Source of the DNA: UBA1146 sp050256555 | Lineage (GTDB): Bacteria > Planctomycetota > UBA8108 > UBA1146 | NCBI GenBank assembly: GCA_050256555.1 | Contig: JBBWWC010000286.1 | Location: forward strand, 1 to 8,380 | Length of the DNA stretch: 8,380 bases | Direction: 5' to 3' | In this document: positions 5,222 through 8,380 of the stretch, in pieces | How the letters are laid out: every line of letters begins with the position of its first letter | Numbering within the stretch: position 1 is the first letter of the stretch | Position numbers and translations under genes: made by a program | Notes under the pieces: model-generated | Told to the model about the DNA's origin: nothing | Seen by the model: the letters and a program-made list of their open reading frames with translations, nothing else | Databases searched by the model: none

Positions 5222-6313
5222 CTTGAGTAACAAGATGATGAGCAAGGGAGCGAGAACCGCCTGAGCAATTACAAATCGGACCAGGACCTGGGTTTTCGAC
5301 CACTTCAGGTTCAGCCGACAGTGATCATGAAGAGGACAGCGAATCCGGCTCAAAATGCTGATCTTGAAGAATTTCAATAACAGTATTTTGAGCAGTCCGG
5401 TGCCCCCATTGGCCAGAATGAGTAAAGCCACGACCAGTAGCAAAGAAGGATTGCCGGTCGCCAGCACGAAGACTCCCAGCAGCAATCCGAGTGCCCGAGA
5501 TCCTGCATCTCCCATCATTAACTGAGAAGGCTCGGCATTGAACCAAAGATAGGCCGCAAGAGTTCCCAGGGTCGTCGCAACGACAATCGCCCAGGTCGCT
5601 CCATCTTCATAGAAGGGGACGAGCAGGTAGCGCGCTGTCTCGACATGCCCCACGACACCGTAGAGCACTCCACCAAGGCCGAGAAAAGCCAACGCCAGCA
5701 AGCTTCCCGACAGGCCATCGACACCATCGGAGCAATTGGTCGAATTGATGGAGAGCCAGAGAAGCCCTGTCGCTACGATCCCATAGATCCACGAGTTGAC
5801 CAGGATGGGAGCCAGCATTCCGGCGGTTCCTTCGAAGGCAGCTTCGGCCCCCATTTTCGGTGCGTAGAAGGGCAGCCAGATCTCGACCGAGAATTCGCCC
5901 CCGACCATCGCCCAGGCCACCACCATCGAAAGAACCAGATCGATACAGCCCTTGAGAACACGGCCCCAGGCATTGGGGCTACGATCATCAAGAAAACCTG
6001 CTCCCATCGCCAGAAGAACCGCCACCAGGATGACACCTCGGAATGGATCCCAGGGCGTGACAAGCAAAGTCACAAGAATGGTCACGGGGATGAAAAGAGC
6101 ACCAGCACCGGTCGGTTTTCCGATGGAGGCCTGAGCATCGATGGCATGGTCACGACCCCGATCGGTCGGAAGAACCTTGTACCAACGTTTGAGGGCCCAA
6201 CCGGATCCAACAGCAGCAAGCACCGCACCGATGGCCGCCAGGATGAGGTGAGAGTTCAACAGCCGGAGCGGGCCCCAGAGATCCTGGAACTGCTGACCTA
6301 ACCAGTAAAGCAC
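5213..6313 (-). CDS. mraY: Phospho-N-acetylmuramoyl-pentapeptide-transferase (lipid I synthase)
   Basis: 366 residues, stop TGA. Integral membrane enzyme that transfers phospho-MurNAc-pentapeptide from UDP to undecaprenyl phosphate, the first membrane step of peptidoglycan synthesis. Seen: many hydrophobic helices; KPTGAGALF (66-74) at the place of E. coli TPTMGG; FLDDRS with Asp109-Asp110; NCSDGVDGLSG (193-203); GDAGSRALG (268-276); PLHDHCRLNLKW (327-338) in place of the usual PIHHHFELKGW. The start is GTG 6313 (opening LYWLGQQF, like E. coli MLVWLAEH), preceded by GGTGGAG; a TGA stops the frame at 6340-6338. The short distance from GGAG to GTG and the G8 run upstream are unusual. It lies 126 bp downstream of the redoxin-like gene; no other cell-wall genes are visible, so it is apart from any mur cluster here. 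The HDH variant suggests a divergent subgroup. Confidence 0.9.
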   Translation of the reverse strand: MLYWLGQQFQDLWGPLRLLNSHLILAAIGAVLAAVGSGWALKRWYKVLPTDRGRDHAIDAQASIGKPTGAGALFIPVTILVTLLVTPWDPFRGVILVAVLLAMGAGFLDDRSPNAWGRVLKGCIDLVLSMVVAWAMVGGEFSVEIWLPFYAPKMGAEAAFEGTAGMLAPILVNSWIYGIVATGLLWLSINSTNCSDGVDGLSGSLLALAFLGLGGVLYGVVGHVETARYLLVPFYEDGATWAIVVATTLGTLAAYLWFNAEPSQLMMGDAGSRALGLLLGVFVLATGNPSLLLVVALLILANGGTGLLKILLLKFFKISILSRIRCPLHDHCRLNLKWSKTQVLVRFVIAQAVLAPLLIILLLKVR

Positions 6314-6320
6314 GACTCCA

Positions 6321-6328
6321 CCCCCCCC
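6321..6328. repeat. C8/G8 homopolymer just upstream of the mraY start
   Basis: Eight G on the minus strand, ending 8 nt before the GTG and running into the presumed ribosome-binding site GGTGGAG. A second G8 run (5171-5164 on the minus strand) lies just past the mraY stop. Such tracts are prone to slippage and to sequencing error. Confidence 0.85.
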
Positions 6329-6439
6329 GATTCTTCCTCAGTAGAGGAACTAGCCGGAGGATAGCCGCCGTAATCACACCAAGAAAGGTCCGAAGAAAAG
6401 ACACTCGCAAGAAAAGAGAAGCGGAAGTACGAAAACGCT

Positions 6440-7210
6440 CTAGCGACCGTCTCCGCTGTTAATCACCGATTTTTTCGGTTCTTTTCCAGGGTCATCAACG
6501 CTAGCTTTTTCTTGCGCCTCTGCGAGCTTCGCCCTGCGATCATCTTCTACTCGGCGCGTTCTGATCTTCATTCCATAAGGCCGAGTCAAAGAGTTCGTTA
6601 CCGGATTGCCGTCAACCGCCTCACGAATCGCATCATCGAGGTATAGCTTTCGATCCAGTTTACGCCCCCATACGTCATCATCGAGACTGCCGTGATAAAC
6701 GATCTGACCACGATTCACGACTATATAGGTCGGGCTCACCTTGACCCCGAAGGCTTCAGCACAACGACCATCCTGATCGATGAGAAAAGGGTGTTTGATC
6801 GATTGCTTTTCCGCCCATGGCCGAATCTTCTCCGGATGAGCAAAGAAAGCCGAATCGATAGAGATCCACTGGACCTTCTGTTTGCCCCAACGACGAATCA
6901 TCGGATGAATTCGATGTTGGCCATAAAGACGTCGAGCAAAGCGACATTCCGGAAGGATCCATTCCAGCACAATGATCTCGTCGGAATGATCGGAGAGATC
7001 ATAGGATTCCCCATCGATACCTTTGAGCACCAAAGGTGGAGCCGCTTGCCCCAGAAGAGCCAAGGGATCGGCTATTGGGGAAATTTCCTTCTCCGTCTCC
7101 GGAGTCGTTTTATCGGAAGTCTCAGCAGTAGTTCCTGTGGCAGAATCCTGACCTAGAGAGAAAACACAGAGGTTCAAGACCAGAAGGAATACGGGCACTA
7201 ACTGCAACAT
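6440..7210 (-). CDS. Secreted redoxin-like (thioredoxin-fold) protein with a single active-site Cys
   Basis: 256 residues from ATG 7210, stop TAG. Residues 1-20 are a signal peptide (LVPVFLLVLNLCVFSLG); 21-50 a Thr/Glu-rich linker. Residues about 51-205 are AhpC/TSA-redoxin-like: LGQAAPPLVLKGIDG (52-66), strand EIIVLEWILPEC89RFARRLY, WISIDSAFFAHPEKI, HPFLIDQDGRC150AEAFGV, cis-Pro VSPTYIV (P160), IVYHGSLDDD. The PEC motif matches planctomycete-type secreted redoxins that carry PxC rather than CxxC (recollection of the family, not checked). The segment TRPYGMKIRT (209-218) has Met where relatives I know have Cys (PYGCSVKY). The tail 219-256 is highly charged. Only C89 and C150 remain in the mature part, so a two-Cys cycle would need these two; a substrate-binding or partner-dependent role is possible. 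mraY follows 126 bp downstream. Confidence 0.85.
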   Translation of the reverse strand: MLQLVPVFLLVLNLCVFSLGQDSATGTTAETSDKTTPETEKEISPIADPLALLGQAAPPLVLKGIDGESYDLSDHSDEIIVLEWILPECRFARRLYGQHRIHPMIRRWGKQKVQWISIDSAFFAHPEKIRPWAEKQSIKHPFLIDQDGRCAEAFGVKVSPTYIVVNRGQIVYHGSLDDDVWGRKLDRKLYLDDAIREAVDGNPVTNSLTRPYGMKIRTRRVEDDRRAKLAEAQEKASVDDPGKEPKKSVINSGDGR

Positions 7211-7219
7211 GATGGACAT

Positions 7220-7224
7220 CCTCC
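7220..7224 (-). promoter_or_regulatory. Shine-Dalgarno deciding the redoxin start
   Basis: GGAGG on the minus strand touches ATG 7219 with no spacer but lies 9 nt before the in-frame ATG 7210. Translation should therefore begin at 7210, three codons later than the longest reading frame. Confidence 0.75.
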
Positions 7225-7440
7225 AACATTCGGCCGAAAGAACACGGCAAACTACATTACGGATTCAGAATTGCTGTAAAGCGGCCTCCGGTAGGCCTTC
7301 TAATCCGCTAAATATTACCATCTTCAGCAAAACAAAATCGACGCTAACAAGTCATGGCTTCCGATAATGCCCTCTGAAGTGGTACTATTCCGGTGAATTC
7401 GATCGCCAAAAATCGCTCCGAAGCCTACAAATAGGTGTCT
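7225..7440. other. Divergent intergenic region
   Basis: About 215 bp between the redoxin-like gene and the rightmost gene. It contains the nested inverted repeat at 7280-7309 (AGCGG...CCGCT outside, GGCCT...AGGCC inside) and the possible minus promoter. For the plus gene, GATAAT (7349-7354) and TACTAT (7383-7388) resemble -10 boxes but I see no good -35. Confidence 0.4.
7254..7280 (-). promoter_or_regulatory. Possible promoter for the redoxin-like gene
   Basis: TTTACA (7280-7275) and TAATGT (7259-7254) on the minus strand resemble -35 and -10 boxes but with a short 15-bp spacer. Transcription would start near 7246, giving a leader of about 35 nt. Weak evidence by eye. A GC-rich inverted repeat (GGCCT 7283-7287 with AGGCC 7293-7297) sits directly upstream. 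Confidence 0.3.
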
Positions 7441-8380
7441 ATGAGCGGTCAAATCCGATCAGAACCCGGACCTGTGCGAAAGAAGGCCTCTGAGATGTTG
7501 TTTGCCCATTTCCAACCGAGCGATTCCAGTTCCCTGAAGTTCCAGCAGCCTCGTCGCAGCCAGATCCTGTTGCTGATGTTCTTGGTTGGACTCTTCCACT
7601 CAGAATACGTTTTCGGCTCGAGCCAGGATCCTGCCGAAAAAAGTTCGGAATCACAGTCCGTCCCGGCCGCTGACGAGAATGACGAAAAGGCCCAAAAAGC
7701 TGCTCAGCTCGCCAGCGAAGTTTCGAAGAAGCTCAAGGAGATTCCAGACCCTCGAACTCTCTCCAGAGATGATCTCCCTCGAGTCTTCAAGATCATCGAC
7801 CAGGGTTTGGCGTTGGGACGCCAGTACGTCTCCGAGTATCCGGCCGGAAATGATCTGCCCCTGGTCTGTTGCGACCTGAGTCGCATGCTGATTCTCAACG
7901 TCGACCGCCATCTCGGAGAGCTCAATGAAGAGGCGAAGATTTTTGGCGAAGCATTGACCAGCGAACAAAGACTGAGTGAGACGTTTACCTACCTATCGGA
8001 AGTCGTCAACCTCGCTAATACAGCGCTATCTCAAGAGATCTCATCAAAACTAAAATGTCGAGCACAGACGATTCTCGGAGACTGTATGTTGAAGTTGCGA
8101 GAATCTTCACGAGCAGCGGACGCTTTTGCGGGCGCATTAAAACTGGACACCAGTGAAATCGACCTTCCGGAACTCAAGATCAAACATCTGGAAGCTCTGG
8201 GAATCGCTGAACGTTTTCAAGAGATGCTCACTTTCGGAAACGAATATCTGACGAACGATCCTCGCAGTCCTTTTCTCCCGCATCTGATCTATTTCACGCA
8301 CAAGGCTCATCGTCATCTCGGAGCGCTGGAATCAGGACGTCAACTGTGGCAAACCTGGGGCCCGGTTCTCAAGGCCGGTG
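7441..8380 (+). CDS. Exported helical (TPR-like) protein, N-terminal part (runs off right edge)
   Basis: Open for 313 codons to the window edge. ATG 7441 (weak AGGTG just upstream) and ATG 7495 (AAGAAGG 8 nt upstream) are both possible. The hydrophobic stretch QILLLMFLVGLF at 41-52 after PRR suits a signal peptide better with the second start. After a Ser/Glu/Ala-rich linker (58-85), the sequence is alpha-helical: segments such as LASEVSKKLKEI, RVFKIIDQGLALGRQYVSEYP (115-135), CRAQTILGDCMLKLRESSRAADAFAGALKL (206-235) and FLPHLIYFTHKAHRHLGALESGRQLWQTWG. The pattern A..ILGDC..KLR....A..AF..AL.L looks like one tetratricopeptide unit. Such proteins scaffold complexes in the envelope; no catalytic motif is seen in the part present. 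Function unknown. Confidence 0.8.
   Translation, partial: MSGQIRSEPGPVRKKASEMLFAHFQPSDSSSLKFQQPRRSQILLLMFLVGLFHSEYVFGSSQDPAEKSSESQSVPAADENDEKAQKAAQLASEVSKKLKEIPDPRTLSRDDLPRVFKIIDQGLALGRQYVSEYPAGNDLPLVCCDLSRMLILNVDRHLGELNEEAKIFGEALTSEQRLSETFTYLSEVVNLANTALSQEISSKLKCRAQTILGDCMLKLRESSRAADAFAGALKLDTSEIDLPELKIKHLEALGIAERFQEMLTFGNEYLTNDPRSPFLPHLIYFTHKAHRHLGALESGRQLWQTWGPVLKAG

Noticed and set aside
4923..5226. Small genes in the convergent intergenic region
   Set aside because: Overlapping frames on both strands without ribosome-binding sites, one starting with TTG and ending within the tandem repeats.
5645..6301. 218-codon open frame antisense to mraY
   Set aside because: Low-complexity polar translation fully covered by a clear mraY on the other strand.
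6314..6410. Upstream frame entering mraY through a slip at the G8 tract
   Set aside because: It starts with TTG without a ribosome-binding site, and the mraY start at 6313 already matches the family's N-terminus.

Overview
The window reads as a planctomycete-like (Planctomycetota) chromosome segment. Three things suggest this. There is a duplicated dockerin/EF-hand tail followed by a CGPDPTDTDSLQC-type terminus. The isoleucyl-tRNA synthetase carries a WWWAQGGT signature. Secreted proteins of mixed, lineage-specific architecture are abundant. I had no database access, so the assignment rests on motif recognition only.

Layout, left to right. Positions 1-1104 (-) hold the N-terminal 368 residues of ileS, running off the left edge. 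A strong hairpin plus U-tract (1106-1161) sits directly in front of its start codon, and the 3' arm of that hairpin is also the ileS Shine-Dalgarno. Positions 1206-2345 (-) encode a secreted protein with two dockerin-like calcium loops. Positions 2396-3751 (-) encode an exported protein ending in a TlpA/thioredoxin-like domain. Its reading frame is interrupted by one in-frame TGA exactly where the first Cys of CxxC belongs. A perfect 7-bp stem-loop begins 10 nt after that TGA, so I read the gene as a selenoprotein (UGAC, i.e. a UxxC motif). The TlpA-like gene, the dockerin gene and ileS are collinear with short gaps.

A divergent intergenic region (3752-4055) leads to a secreted, cysteine-rich von Willebrand A-like protein (4056-4769, +) that has lost its metal-binding MIDAS residues. 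It is closed by a textbook terminator (4789-4828). A gene-poor stretch (4829-5212) ends in three tandem 17-bp repeats that overlap the stop codon of mraY (5213-6313, -), the lipid I synthase of peptidoglycan synthesis. Upstream of mraY is a secreted single-active-site-Cys redoxin-like protein (6440-7210, -). A second divergent intergenic region precedes an exported helical protein (7441 to the right edge, +).

How the genes may work together: the window contains two exported thioredoxin-fold proteins, one of them probably selenium-dependent, and two exported proteins with even numbers of cysteines (10 and 8). A thiol/disulfide role outside the cytoplasm is a reasonable inference but is not shown. 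The most notable observation is the probable selenoprotein with its SECIS-like hairpin; the second is the ileS ribosome-binding site buried in a terminator-like hairpin.
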